The translations under genes and the position numbers were made by a program. Below are positions 16,726-25,511 of a stretch of 64,000 bases of DNA, piece by piece. The notes below the pieces were generated by a model that saw only the letters and a program-made list of their open reading frames with translations, was not told the origin of the DNA and made no database searches. The first letter of the stretch is position 1. Each line of letters starts with the position of its first letter. Source of the stretch: Pseudomonas shirazensis (GTDB taxonomy: Bacteria > Pseudomonadota > Gammaproteobacteria > Pseudomonadales > Pseudomonadaceae); assembly GCF_014268785.2 (NCBI RefSeq), contig NZ_JABWRD020000001.1, forward strand, positions 1,377,001-1,441,000. Direction: 5' to 3'.

Positions 16726-19161
16726 GTGCACAACACCTGGCCCCGCGCCCTGCCCCTGGTCCTCGCTCTGAGCAGCTTGAGTGCCCTGGCTCAGGCGCAG
16801 ACGTTGACCTTCAACCTGCCGGCCGCAAGCCTGGCCGCCACCCTCAACCGCATCGCCAGCCAGAGCGGCAGCATTATCGCGCTGGAGCCAGACCTGGTGC
16901 GCGGCAAGCAGGCGCCAGCAGTGGTCGGCCAGATGAGCGCCGAACAGGCCATGCAGACCGCCCTGAGCGGCAGCGGCCTGCAACTGCGGGTGGCCGGCAG
17001 CGGCCATTTCAGCGTGGCCCCGGCCAGTGTCGGCGGCGACGCGCTGGAGCTGGGCGCGACCAGTATCAATGACAACTACCTCGACGCCACCAGCGAAGGC
17101 AGCGGCTCCTATGCCGCGCGCGCAGTCACCTTGGGCAAAGGTACCCATACCCTGCGAGAGATCCCCCAGTCGGTCACGGTGATCACCCGCAAGCAGTTGG
17201 ACGACCAGGGCATCACCGACCTCAAGGACGCGCTCAATCACACCACCGGCATCGTCGGCGCGCAGGGTATCGGCCCGGGCATGGTAGTGACTTCGCGCGG
17301 TTTCCAGATCGATGACTGGCAGTACGACGGCGTACCGATCCAGCGCAACAACTACTCGCTGGGCAACTGGGCGACCCAGGATCTGGTGTTCTTCGATCGC
17401 GTTGAAGTGCTGCGCGGCTCCTCTGGGTTGCTGCAAGGCACCGGCAGCCCGGGTGGTGCGATCAACCTGGTGCGCAAGCGCGGCCAGGCGGCGCCGACCG
17501 TGGCCATCACCGGCAAGGCCGGCTCCTGGGACCATTACGGCCTGCAACTGGATGCCGGCGGGCCGTTGACCAGCGATGGCAAGGTGCGCGGGCGGATGGT
17601 GCTGGATGAAGACCAGAGCGACAGCTTCATCGACTATCAATGGAGCAAAACCCACTCGCTGTATGGCGCGCTGGACATCGACCTGAACGACGCTACCACG
17701 GTTGGCGCAGGTATCAGCTACAGCCGTGAACAGTCACGCCCGATGCTGCGCGGTATCCCGCGTTACGCCAGCGGCAAGCCGGTCGATCTACCCCGCTCGA
17801 CCTTCACCGGCGCACGCTGGAGCCGCGCCGAAACCGACGTCACCACCTACTACCTGGACCTCGAGCACCGCTTCAACGACGACTGGACATTCAAGACTGC
17901 CGCCGTGCGCATGGACGAAACCAACACCTCCACCCATCAGCGCGTGCAGACGTCCGGCGAAGGCCTGGAGGCCAACGGCGATGGCGTCAGCTACGCCGAC
18001 TGGATCACTGACTTCCACTCCAGCAAGCTGGGGCTGGATATGAACGTGGTCGGCCACTTCGATACCGGCTCGGTGGCGCACGAAATCACCGTCGGCGGCA
18101 ACTATGCCAAGCTGACCTCGGATGACGCCTACTGGCGCAAATTCAACGCCGGCAGCGGCAACATCTTCGACATCGATCATGACCGCCCGGAACCGAGCCG
18201 CGACAGCCTGCTGGCCGGTCCTTTTGGTCGCCATAACCAAGCCAGCTACGACGTTCGGCAAAAGGGCCTGTACGGCGTCTGGCGCGTCAAGCCGGTGCAG
18301 GACCTGACGCTGATTGCAGGCACCCGCGTCAGCTGGTTCGACTACAGCTGGGACTCGATCGACTTCAACAACCCGACCGATCCGGGCAGGCGCTACCCCA
18401 CCAGCCGTATGACCGAGTCCGGTGAGGTCACCCCGTATGCCGGCTTCATCTATGACGTCACAGAGAAATGGTCGTGGTACGCCAGCTATACCGATGTGTT
18501 CGTGCCGCAGACCGAACGTGCCCTGGGCAATGCCCCACTCAAGCCGATCGTTGGCAGCAACTACGAGACCGGCCTCAAGGGCGAGTTGCTCGATGGCCGG
18601 GTCAACACCTCGCTGGCGATCTTCCGTTATGACCAGGAAAACCGCGCGGTTACCGATATCGCATCGGGCCAGGAATGTGATGGCTGGTACTGCTCGATGG
18701 CCTCCGGCAAGGTCCGCAGCCAGGGCGTCGAAGCCGAGATCAGCGGCGAACTGGTCAGCGGCCTGCAGCTGTTCGCCGGCTACACCTACAACACCACCAC
18801 GTTTCTTGATGACCCGGAAAACGAAGGCCGCACTTTCAGCCAGTGGACGCCCAAGCACATGTTGCGTACGTGGGCCGATTACCAGCTGCCGGTCGACGGC
18901 CAGCGCTGGAGCACCGGCATGGGCTTCACCAGCCAGAGCCACACCCTGGGTTACGAGCGCAGCTACGAGGTGCCCGGCTACACGGTATGGAGCGCGCGGG
19001 TGGCGTATCAGCTGAACCCAGAAGTGAATCTTGCGCTGAACGCCAACAACCTGTTCGACAAGAAATACTGGGTCGCCGGCTTCAACCAGCTCAACGGCAG
19101 CAACAACTATGGCGAGCCGCGTAATCTGATGTTCTCGGTCAAGTACACGCCGCAGTTCTGA
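16726..19161 (+). CDS. TonB-dependent siderophore receptor with signalling domain
   Basis: An 811-residue outer-membrane receptor. Residues 1-24 are a signal peptide ending LAQAQ. Residues 25-100 are an STN signalling domain (LTFNLPAASLAATLNRIASQ), the part that talks to FecR. The plug follows (IPQSVTVITRKQLDDQGI near 145) and then the 22-strand barrel, ending in the aromatic residue Phe. It resembles ferrioxamine or pyoverdine-type receptors (FoxA/FiuA/FpvA), but the ligand cannot be read from sequence. Start is GTG with a good ribosome site. It forms a complete cell-surface-signalling set with the two genes upstream. Confidence 0.94.
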   Translation: MHNTWPRALPLVLALSSLSALAQAQTLTFNLPAASLAATLNRIASQSGSIIALEPDLVRGKQAPAVVGQMSAEQAMQTALSGSGLQLRVAGSGHFSVAPASVGGDALELGATSINDNYLDATSEGSGSYAARAVTLGKGTHTLREIPQSVTVITRKQLDDQGITDLKDALNHTTGIVGAQGIGPGMVVTSRGFQIDDWQYDGVPIQRNNYSLGNWATQDLVFFDRVEVLRGSSGLLQGTGSPGGAINLVRKRGQAAPTVAITGKAGSWDHYGLQLDAGGPLTSDGKVRGRMVLDEDQSDSFIDYQWSKTHSLYGALDIDLNDATTVGAGISYSREQSRPMLRGIPRYASGKPVDLPRSTFTGARWSRAETDVTTYYLDLEHRFNDDWTFKTAAVRMDETNTSTHQRVQTSGEGLEANGDGVSYADWITDFHSSKLGLDMNVVGHFDTGSVAHEITVGGNYAKLTSDDAYWRKFNAGSGNIFDIDHDRPEPSRDSLLAGPFGRHNQASYDVRQKGLYGVWRVKPVQDLTLIAGTRVSWFDYSWDSIDFNNPTDPGRRYPTSRMTESGEVTPYAGFIYDVTEKWSWYASYTDVFVPQTERALGNAPLKPIVGSNYETGLKGELLDGRVNTSLAIFRYDQENRAVTDIASGQECDGWYCSMASGKVRSQGVEAEISGELVSGLQLFAGYTYNTTTFLDDPENEGRTFSQWTPKHMLRTWADYQLPVDGQRWSTGMGFTSQSHTLGYERSYEVPGYTVWSARVAYQLNPEVNLALNANNLFDKKYWVAGFNQLNGSNNYGEPRNLMFSVKYTPQF

Positions 19162-19169
19162 AGCGCTTC

Positions 19170-19715
19170 TCAGACCTTCAGCGGCCACTGCGCCAACGGC
19201 AAATAGCGGCCCTTGCGTGACTCGTACAAGGTGAAGTGCCGCGCACTGAGGTAAAAATCAGCCGGCACGCTGGCCTCCGGCACCTGCCCCTGAAAGTCCC
19301 GTGCCAGGGTCAGGTGCGCGCGGTACTCACGGCTGCTGCGGGCGATGCCCAGGCCCAGCGCGGCCTGTTCCAGGGCATACACCAACTGGCGCAGGGCGGG
19401 CGGCGCATCACTTGCCTGCAACACCAGCGCTTCGGCCCGTGGCCACACCTGCAATTGATCGAGCAACACGCGTAACGGCGCGGCCGGGCGTTTGATCTGG
19501 TCGACCGCAGCGCACAGAGCGGGTAACTGCGCACTGTCGACATCCCCGAGAAACAGCAGAGTCAGATGGAAGTTGTCGGCGGGCACTGGCTTGCCGCTGC
19601 GCAACTCAAGTTGACGACGCCACTGGGCGACGCTGCGGCGCTGGTCATCACTGACTGGGAGGGCAAAAAACAGTCGCTTGAACGGGCTGCCGCTGGGGCG
19701 CGTTTCCTTGGCCAT
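19170..19715 (-). CDS. thpR: RNA 2',3'-cyclic phosphodiesterase
   Basis: A 181-residue member of the 2H phosphoesterase family (LigT/ThpR), which opens 2',3'-cyclic phosphates to 2'-phosphates in RNA. Both HxT-type motifs are present: NFHLTLLFLGDVD near 43 and YRAHLTLARDF near 130. The N-terminus RLFFALPVSDDQRR is typical. It is convergent with the receptor gene, nine bases away, with no obvious operon partner. Confidence 0.93.
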   Translation of the reverse strand: MAKETRPSGSPFKRLFFALPVSDDQRRSVAQWRRQLELRSGKPVPADNFHLTLLFLGDVDSAQLPALCAAVDQIKRPAAPLRVLLDQLQVWPRAEALVLQASDAPPALRQLVYALEQAALGLGIARSSREYRAHLTLARDFQGQVPEASVPADFYLSARHFTLYESRKGRYLPLAQWPLKV

Positions 19716-19931
19716 GTTCGCTCCGGATTAATGAACGGATCAGTCGAGTGTACCGGCCTGACGGATCGGAGATGAGCCGAAAATCCTAGCGGAAACGTTT
19801 GCGCGACACGTAGGCAATGCCACCAAAGTACCGTCGATCAAATGTAACAATAAGTACAAAGTCGTACTCGGTTTGTTTATGCTGACGCGATCTAGCCATG
19901 GCTCATGGCCATTCTCTACAAGTGTTTGTCG

Positions 19932-20831
19932 ATGAAAATTGCTTTCGTACTGATCTTCGTCCTCTCGATTGCCTATGTGCATCTGCGTGGCCATGTGCGT
20001 CACAAGCTGACGCGCCAGCTGGGGGACCACTCGAGTTTCCTTGCGCCGATCAACAGCTTCCTCTATCTGTTTTCCAGGCTGCCGGCCAAACCCTACCTGC
20101 CGGTCGATGCCTTCCCAGAGCTGCAACCGCTCAAGGACAACTGGCAGGAAATTCGCGCTGAAGCCCAGCAGCTGCTGCACGTTGGCGAAATCAAAAAGTC
20201 CGACAACCATGACGACGTTGGCTTCAATTCGTTCTTCAAGACCGGCTGGAAGCGCTTTTACCTGAAGTGGTATGGCGAGACCCACCCGTCGGCGACAACA
20301 CTGTGCCCGCGCACCACCGAGCTGCTGCAAGGCATCGGTACGGTCAAGGCTGCCATGTTCGCCACCCTGCCCCCAGGCGCCAAGCTGGTTCGCCACCGTG
20401 ACCCGTATGCCGGCTCCTATCGTTATCACCTAGGCCTGGACACGCCGAACGACGATGGCTGCTATATCGATGTCGATGGCGAAAAGTACTCGTGGCGCGA
20501 CGGCGAGGCGGTGATTTTCGACGAAACCTACATCCACTACGCCGCCAACACCACCGAGCACAACCGCATCATCCTCTTTTGCGATGTCGAGCGGCCGCTC
20601 AAGTACCACTGGGCTACCGCCTTCAACCGCTGGTTCAGCCGCAAGGTGATGGCCGCGGCTGCAGCGCCCAACAACGCTAATGACAAGACTGGCGCGATCA
20701 ACCGCCTGTTCACCCGCATCTACAAAATCCGCGAGCGTGGCAAGGCGCTGAAAAAACGCAACCGCATGCGCTATTACCTGGAAAAGTGGCTGGTGGTAGC
20801 GGCCCTGGTGCTGGTGTTCATCTACATCTGA
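19932..20831 (+). CDS. lpxO: Lipid A 2-hydroxylase, aspartyl/asparaginyl beta-hydroxylase family
   Basis: A 299-residue Fe(II)/2-oxoglutarate dioxygenase expected to hydroxylate the secondary acyl chain of lipid A at the inner membrane. An N-terminal membrane segment (IAFVLIFVLSIAYVHLRG), the metal-binding LVRHRDPYAGSYRYHLGL near 155 with the second His in ETYIHYAANTTEHNRIIL near 200, and a hydrophobic C-terminal segment all fit LpxO. The ATG at 19932 is preferred over 19905 because family proteins begin directly with the membrane segment. Confidence 0.93.
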   Translation: MKIAFVLIFVLSIAYVHLRGHVRHKLTRQLGDHSSFLAPINSFLYLFSRLPAKPYLPVDAFPELQPLKDNWQEIRAEAQQLLHVGEIKKSDNHDDVGFNSFFKTGWKRFYLKWYGETHPSATTLCPRTTELLQGIGTVKAAMFATLPPGAKLVRHRDPYAGSYRYHLGLDTPNDDGCYIDVDGEKYSWRDGEAVIFDETYIHYAANTTEHNRIILFCDVERPLKYHWATAFNRWFSRKVMAAAAAPNNANDKTGAINRLFTRIYKIRERGKALKKRNRMRYYLEKWLVVAALVLVFIYI

Positions 20832-20845
20832 GACAGCCTGGCAAG

Positions 20846-20866
20846 GCGCCGTCATGCCGGCGGCGC
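20846..20866 (+). terminator. Hairpin after lpxO
   Basis: Six-bp stem GCGCCG / CGGCGC with a nine-base loop, 14 bases after the lpxO stop. GC-rich, but without a T tract, so only a possible terminator. Confidence 0.4.
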
Positions 20867-20976
20867 TGAATGCTTGCTACCTAAGTGCAACACGCTTTCG
20901 ACTATTATCCCGCTCGCTAACCCTCTCCACTCGACTAGCCTGAAAGCTCCTGCCGCAACCCTACAAGGTGAAGACA

Positions 20977-21321
20977 ATGAGCATGATGGACTGGGACGCC
21001 TACCGTAAGCAGCTGATGGCTGGCATCGGCGACCTCAAGCAACTCTCACCGGACACCGTCGCGGGCTACGTGACCGCCAGCGGCGCCGGGGCCAAGACCA
21101 ACCACCTGGATGCCAAGACCCGCGAATTGATCTCGCTGGCGGTTGCCGTCACCACCCGCTGCGACGGCTGCATTGCCGTGCACTCCAAGGAAGCCCTCAA
21201 GCAGGGCGCGACCCGCGAGCAGATCGCCGAGGCGCTCGGTGTCGCCGTGGCGATGAACGCTGGAGCTGCGCTGGTCTATTCGACCCGAGCTCTGGATGCG
21301 CTGGGCCAAGCCGACGAGTAA
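20977..21321 (+). CDS. AhpD-like carboxymuconolactone decarboxylase-family protein
   Basis: A 114-residue helical protein of the CMD/AhpD superfamily. It carries the redox motif CDGCIAVH near residue 59 (CxxC plus His three residues on), as in AhpD alkylhydroperoxidases rather than true decarboxylases, which lack the Cys pair. A peroxide- or disulfide-related role is therefore likely. Start at 20977 follows an AAGGTGA ribosome site; the in-frame GTG at 20968 is part of it. A strong hairpin follows the gene. Confidence 0.88.
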   Translation: MSMMDWDAYRKQLMAGIGDLKQLSPDTVAGYVTASGAGAKTNHLDAKTRELISLAVAVTTRCDGCIAVHSKEALKQGATREQIAEALGVAVAMNAGAALVYSTRALDALGQADE

Positions 21322-21328
21322 GCCTGTC

Positions 21329-21356
21329 GGCGTCGCCGCACTTGCGCGGCGGCGCC
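21329..21356 (+). terminator. Strong GC-rich hairpin after the AhpD-like gene
   Basis: An 11-bp stem with one G-T wobble, GGCGTCGCCGC (21329-21339) pairing GCGGCGGCGCC (21346-21356), starts eight bases after the stop. It separates this gene from the GNAT gene. Confidence 0.6.
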
Positions 21357-21398
21357 TGCACCACCAGACTTGCCGGCTCAGCCCGTGCAGGTACCGCC

Positions 21399-21968
21399 AT
21401 GATCCACATCCGCCCCATGACCGCCGCCGACTTCGACGGCTTCTGGCCCACTATGCAAAACATCGTCCAGGCCCGCGAAACCTACGCCTTCGACCCGCAG
21501 ATCAGCTTCGAGCAGGCGCGCCAGCTGTGGCTGGAGGCACCGCTGCATACGCTGGTGGCGGAGCAGGACGGCGAGCTGCTTGGCTCGTATTACCTCAAAG
21601 CCAATGCCGCCGGACCCGGCGCCCATGTGGGCAACTGTGGCTATATGGTCTGCCCGGCTGCACGCGGGCGTGGCGTGGCCAGGCTGATGTGCGAGCACTC
21701 ACAGAAGCTTGCCCGCCAGGAAGGGTTTCTGGCGTTGCAGTTCAATTCGGTGGTGGCGAGTAACGAGGTGGCCGTGGCGCTGTGGCGCAAGCTTGGCTTC
21801 GATGAAGTCGGCCGCCTGCCCAAGGCCTACCGGCATGCCCGGCTGGGGCTGGTGGATTGCCTGGTGATGTACAAATGGCTGGCGGATGAGCCGGTGGTGG
21901 AGAAACCTGCGCTGCTGATCGGGCGCAAGAACATTGAAGCGCGGGTGTCGCGGCGGCGTGGCAAGTAG
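21399..21968 (+). CDS. GNAT-family N-acetyltransferase
   Basis: A 189-residue acetyltransferase. The acetyl-CoA loop is GYMVCPAARGRGVARLMCEH near 83, and the last core strand is LQFNSVVASNEVAVALWRKL near 120. The closest general type is the single-domain GNAT with FEQARQLW after the first helix, often annotated as L-amino-acid or phosphinothricin-like acetyltransferase; substrate not deducible. Start at 21399 was chosen since homologous sequence begins at IHIRPMTAADFD; the 5' extension to 21342 overlaps the hairpin. Confidence 0.87.
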   Translation: MIHIRPMTAADFDGFWPTMQNIVQARETYAFDPQISFEQARQLWLEAPLHTLVAEQDGELLGSYYLKANAAGPGAHVGNCGYMVCPAARGRGVARLMCEHSQKLARQEGFLALQFNSVVASNEVAVALWRKLGFDEVGRLPKAYRHARLGLVDCLVMYKWLADEPVVEKPALLIGRKNIEARVSRRRGK

Positions 21969-21986
21969 CTATAGGTCGGAGTAGTT

Positions 21987-22005
21987 GGGGCTGCTTTGCA
22001 GCCCC
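21987..22005. terminator. Bidirectional terminator
   Basis: Perfect 8-bp stem GGGGCTGC / GCAGCCCC with a TTT loop, midway between the convergent GNAT and outer-membrane-protein genes. This is a common form of bidirectional terminator or REP-like element in fluorescent pseudomonads. Confidence 0.75.
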
Positions 22006-22021
22006 ACTACAAATCGCTAAA

Positions 22022-22768
22022 TCAGAACGCCAAACCAACCTTCACACCAAACTCATCACGCTTGAGCTTGGTATTGTCAGCCACATCCGAGTCTTCATCG
22101 AGTTTGTACTCGGTGCGGGTGTAGTAGACGCTGCCGTAGACCGGCATGCCGCCCTGCTGGTTCATCAGCAGGCTGACTTCGGCATAAGGGTTGGTGCGGT
22201 CTTTCATATCCACGGTGTCGCTGCCGAAATCGTCGACCTTGAGCTTGGCGCGGCCGTCAATGCTACGGCGAGCACCGACTTCAACGCGCAGGGTCGAGGC
22301 ATCGAACTGGTGGTTGTAGCCGATGGCAGCCTTGGCGAACGGCGACTTGTAGGTCAGCTCGTTGTCCAGGTCGTCGAGCTCAGGCTCGAAGCGCGACCAG
22401 TCATAGCCGGCGCCCACGGTAAAGTCGAGGAAGTTGCGCGCGTCCATCGCAGCACGCCAGCCCAGGTCCAGATCAACCTTGGCTTCCTTGAGCTTGTTGT
22501 CGCTCTTCTTACCATACTTGGCGTCCGCGCCAATCTGGTAGATGAAGCCGGATTCGGCGGTCATCTTGTTGCCATAGTTGGCAAACAGACCACCTTGACC
22601 AAGGTGATCGGTCTCCGATTCAGAGCCGCCTTCGAACTTGAACTTGTCGTAGCTGCCGAGCAAGCCGAAAGTGAACAGCGGATCGGTACTTGGCGCAGCG
22701 CTGGCAGCAAGCGGGGCAGCGATCAGGGCCAGCAGGCAGGAATGACGCAACAGGTTACGGGTTGACAT
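22022..22768 (-). CDS. Outer-membrane beta-barrel protein of unknown function
   Basis: A 248-residue protein with a clear signal peptide (CLLALIAAPLAASAA, residues 10-24). The mature part alternates polar and hydrophobic residues with many Tyr, Asp and Gly, as in small 8-12-strand barrels, and ends in the aromatic Phe (FGVKVGLAF) typical of BAM substrates. It may be a channel or an adhesin-like barrel; no named family recognised. Start at 22768 fits the signal peptide; the open frame extends to 23137 but that part overlaps the riboswitch leader. The gene is divergent from the cobalamin receptor. Confidence 0.8.
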   Translation of the reverse strand: MSTRNLLRHSCLLALIAAPLAASAAPSTDPLFTFGLLGSYDKFKFEGGSESETDHLGQGGLFANYGNKMTAESGFIYQIGADAKYGKKSDNKLKEAKVDLDLGWRAAMDARNFLDFTVGAGYDWSRFEPELDDLDNELTYKSPFAKAAIGYNHQFDASTLRVEVGARRSIDGRAKLKVDDFGSDTVDMKDRTNPYAEVSLLMNQQGGMPVYGSVYYTRTEYKLDEDSDVADNTKLKRDEFGVKVGLAF

Positions 22769-22944
22769 AGGTAAAGGTCTCCATGACGTGGGTGTTTCTG
22801 TGACAATCGAGCGCTTCGATGCACACCGAATGTGAAAAGTTCGAAAAAGAATCAGTAAAAACTCGCAAACCTCTAATGCGTCACAAATTTTTCTCAGCGC
22901 CAAGGTTTGACTAAGGCCACTTTCGATGCTCAGATGCGCGCCAG

Positions 22945-23124
22945 TTTCAGGTGTCCTGCGCCGCCGTGCGCAGGGTGAAACGGGAAGCCGGTGCGTCATC
23001 TGCATGACTAGTCCGGCGCTGCCCCCGCAACGGTAAGCGAGTGAAACCTTCGACACACCACTGTGCCCGTGCACGGGAAGGTGAAGGTTTCCAGCCCTCG
23101 CAAGCCCGGAGACCGGCCTGCAAC
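22945..23124 (+). ncRNA. Cobalamin riboswitch 1
   Basis: The leader shows the conserved blocks in order: AGGTGTCCTG opening, GGTGAAACGGGAAGCCGGTG (near 22974), CTGCCCCCGCAACGGTAAGC (near 23020), CCACTGTGCCCGTGCACGGG (near 23058) and the B12 box AGCCCGGAGACCGGCCTGC (23103-23121). It lies upstream of a TonB-dependent receptor, the classical target. Binding of adenosyl- or other cobalamins should repress the gene. A possible -35 TTGACT is at 22907. The remainder of the 480-base gap (22769-22944) is the divergent promoter area of the outer-membrane barrel, with nothing else recognisable. Confidence 0.95.
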
Positions 23125-23133
23125 TTTCAGTTG

Positions 23134-23168
23134 GCAAACCCGCGGTGGGCGGGCGCAGGCCGGTTTGC
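23134..23168 (+). promoter_or_regulatory. Hairpin in the riboswitch 1 expression platform
   Basis: Inverted repeat GCAAACC (23134-23140) / GGTTTGC (23162-23168) enclosing a GC-rich loop, ten bases after the B12 box and 80 bases before the start codon. It may be the switching helix; no T tract follows, so control of translation or Rho access is as plausible as intrinsic termination. Confidence 0.45.
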
Positions 23169-23247
23169 GCGTGTGCCCAGCGTTCGTGCCCGCTTGTCTT
23201 TGCGTTGTTTCCACCGGGATCCTTACTTCCTGCACCAGTGGAACGAC

Positions 23248-25371
23248 ATGTCCCGTACCAATACCTTTACTCTTCTGGCGGCCTGCATTGCCGCCGCTTC
23301 GCCAGCCGTGGCCGCAGAGCCGGCGAGCAAGGTCGTCGCCCTGCCCTCTATCGCGATCAGCGAACGCCGCGACGCAAGCGCCGACCTCACCAGCAGCAGC
23401 GAGACCGGCTCGCGCCTCGGCCTCACTGCCCTCGAAACACCAGGCAGTGTCAGCAGCCTTAGCGCCGAACAGATCCAGCAGCGCAGCAACCTCACCGTGC
23501 AGGATGCGGTCACCCGCACCCCGGGCATCACCTCCATCGGCACCCCAGGCGATGGCGGCACTGGCCTCAGCGCACGCGGCTTCAACGGCCATGGTTCGGT
23601 GATGACCCTGCTCGACGGCGCGCGTCTGTACACCGGTGCCGGCACCCAGACTTTCCCGGTCGACCCATGGCTGGTCGAACGCATCGAAGTGCTGCGCGGG
23701 CCGGCGTCGGTGTTGTACGGCGAAGGCGCCACCGGCGCGGTGGTCAACGTCATCCCGAAAAAGCCCGTGCAAGGCGAGATCCACAACCAGCTGCGCCTGG
23801 GCTACGGCTCATGGGACCGCCAGCAACTGGGCCTGGACAGCGGCGGCAGCCTGAGCGAGCGCCTCAGCTACCGCGCCACCATCAACCAGCAGCAAGGCAA
23901 TGGCTATATCGACCGCGGCGACTCACGCAACCTGGCCCTGGGCCTGGCACTGCGCTTCGATGCCAGCGAAGCCCTGAGTTTCACCTTCGCCCACGAACGC
24001 GGCGACGCCGAGCCGATGAACTACTTCGGCACACCGCTGATTGCCGGGCACTACCGTGACAGCCTGCGCGACAAGAACTACAACGTGCGTGACGCCGAAT
24101 TGCGCTACCACGACGAATGGACCCGCCTGAGCAGCGAGTGGGCTATCAGTGACAACGTCAGCGCCAGCAACCAACTCTATTACATCAAGAGCCGTCGCCA
24201 CTGGCGCAACGCCGAAAACTACAACTGGGATGCAGACGTCGGCCAACTGCTGCGTAATGGTTTTCTCCAGATCAAGCACAACCAGGAGCAGATCGGCGAT
24301 CGCCAGAGCTTCGCCTTCCAGCACAGCCTGTTTGGCCTGGCCAGCACCACCGTGGTAGGCGCCGAATACAACAAGATCCGTTTCCGCCTGACCAACAACT
24401 GGCCCTACAACGATATCGGCAACGACTACATTGACCCGTGGCAGCCCGCGCCCGGCCAGTTCGCCAGCGCCACGCCGCTGCAACCGCGCTCGTTCAGCAC
24501 CACCCACAGCGCAGCGCTGTTCGCCGAAAACCGCACGCAGCTGACCGAGCAGCTGTCGCTGGTGACCGGTATTCGCCGTGATCAGAACCACATCGAGCGC
24601 GACAACCTGATCGACGGCAGCCGCACCGACCGCAGTCTCAGCGGCGGCAACTGGCGCGCCGGGCTGGTCTATGCGCTGACGCCGGACCTGTCGCTGTACG
24701 GCCAGTACTCGACCAGTGAAGACGGTGTGGAAAACCTGGTCAGCCTCAGCTCGGCACAGATGAACTTCGACCTGACCGAAGCGCGCCAGACCGAACTTGG
24801 CGTCAAGCAGCGCTTTCTTGATGGCGGTGGCGAGTGGACCTTGGCCGCTTATCACATCGTCAAGAAAAAGCTGCTGGTCGACGACCCTGTCAGCCATCAA
24901 CCGCAACAGGCCGGCCAGCAGACCTCCGATGGCCTGGAGGCGACCCTCGAATTGGCCCTGGCCAACCAGTGGCAGCTGTCGGCCAACGCCGCGCTGCTGC
25001 GGGCCAAGTACGACGACTTCAATGAAAGCGTGGCAGGCGTTGCCACCGACCGCAGCGGCAAACGCCCGGCCAATGTGCCGCGACGCAGTGCCAACCTGTG
25101 GCTGAGCAAAGGCTTTGGCCAGGACGTCGATGCCGGCGTCGGCCTGCGTTATGTCGACACGCGTTACGCCGACACCGGCAATAGCCAGAGCATCCCCAGC
25201 TACACCGTGGTCGATGCCAACCTGGGCTGGCAAGTGCTGCCTGACGTGCGCCTGGGCCTGCAGTTGAACAACCTGTTAAACCGCAACTACGTGACGGCCG
25301 CCTACAGCGGCGAGCAGTGGCTGCTGGGCGCACCACGCTCGTATTTCGCCACGCTGGACTACAGCTTCTAG
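23248..25371 (+). CDS. TonB-dependent receptor under cobalamin riboswitch control
   Basis: A 707-residue outer-membrane receptor with a signal peptide (CIAAASPAVAAEP, cleaved near 23). The plug includes TPGSVSSLSAEQIQQR near 60 and VERIEVLRGPASVLYGEGA near 145; the barrel ends in ATLDYSF. The sequence is of the ferri-siderophore-receptor type rather than close to the 614-residue E. coli BtuB, but the cobalamin riboswitch makes a corrinoid (or possibly cobalt chelate) the likely ligand. Start at 23248 is the first Met of the signal peptide; the frame extends 5' only through the riboswitch. It is a paralogue of the receptor at 39355. Confidence 0.9.
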   Translation: MSRTNTFTLLAACIAAASPAVAAEPASKVVALPSIAISERRDASADLTSSSETGSRLGLTALETPGSVSSLSAEQIQQRSNLTVQDAVTRTPGITSIGTPGDGGTGLSARGFNGHGSVMTLLDGARLYTGAGTQTFPVDPWLVERIEVLRGPASVLYGEGATGAVVNVIPKKPVQGEIHNQLRLGYGSWDRQQLGLDSGGSLSERLSYRATINQQQGNGYIDRGDSRNLALGLALRFDASEALSFTFAHERGDAEPMNYFGTPLIAGHYRDSLRDKNYNVRDAELRYHDEWTRLSSEWAISDNVSASNQLYYIKSRRHWRNAENYNWDADVGQLLRNGFLQIKHNQEQIGDRQSFAFQHSLFGLASTTVVGAEYNKIRFRLTNNWPYNDIGNDYIDPWQPAPGQFASATPLQPRSFSTTHSAALFAENRTQLTEQLSLVTGIRRDQNHIERDNLIDGSRTDRSLSGGNWRAGLVYALTPDLSLYGQYSTSEDGVENLVSLSSAQMNFDLTEARQTELGVKQRFLDGGGEWTLAAYHIVKKKLLVDDPVSHQPQQAGQQTSDGLEATLELALANQWQLSANAALLRAKYDDFNESVAGVATDRSGKRPANVPRRSANLWLSKGFGQDVDAGVGLRYVDTRYADTGNSQSIPSYTVVDANLGWQVLPDVRLGLQLNNLLNRNYVTAAYSGEQWLLGAPRSYFATLDYSF

Positions 25372-25511
25372 ACGCGATTTACCCTGGCTGGCCGCGCAGC
25401 AAAGGGCTGGCCAGGGCCTTCATGGTCACTACGCTCGCCGACAAAAGACTTTCAACAGGAAAACTAATAGTTATAAGATAACGTTACACGAAACCTCACC
25501 AGCGAATTTTC

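Noticed and set aside
17788..19188. 466-codon antisense frame under the siderophore receptor
   Set aside because: Antisense to an intact conserved receptor, no ribosome site or domain; a codon-bias artefact. The same holds for 23923-25233, 30559-31584, 35153-36553 and 39106-40611.
19905..19931. Longer N-terminus of LpxO
   Set aside because: Family members begin at the membrane segment encoded from 19932.
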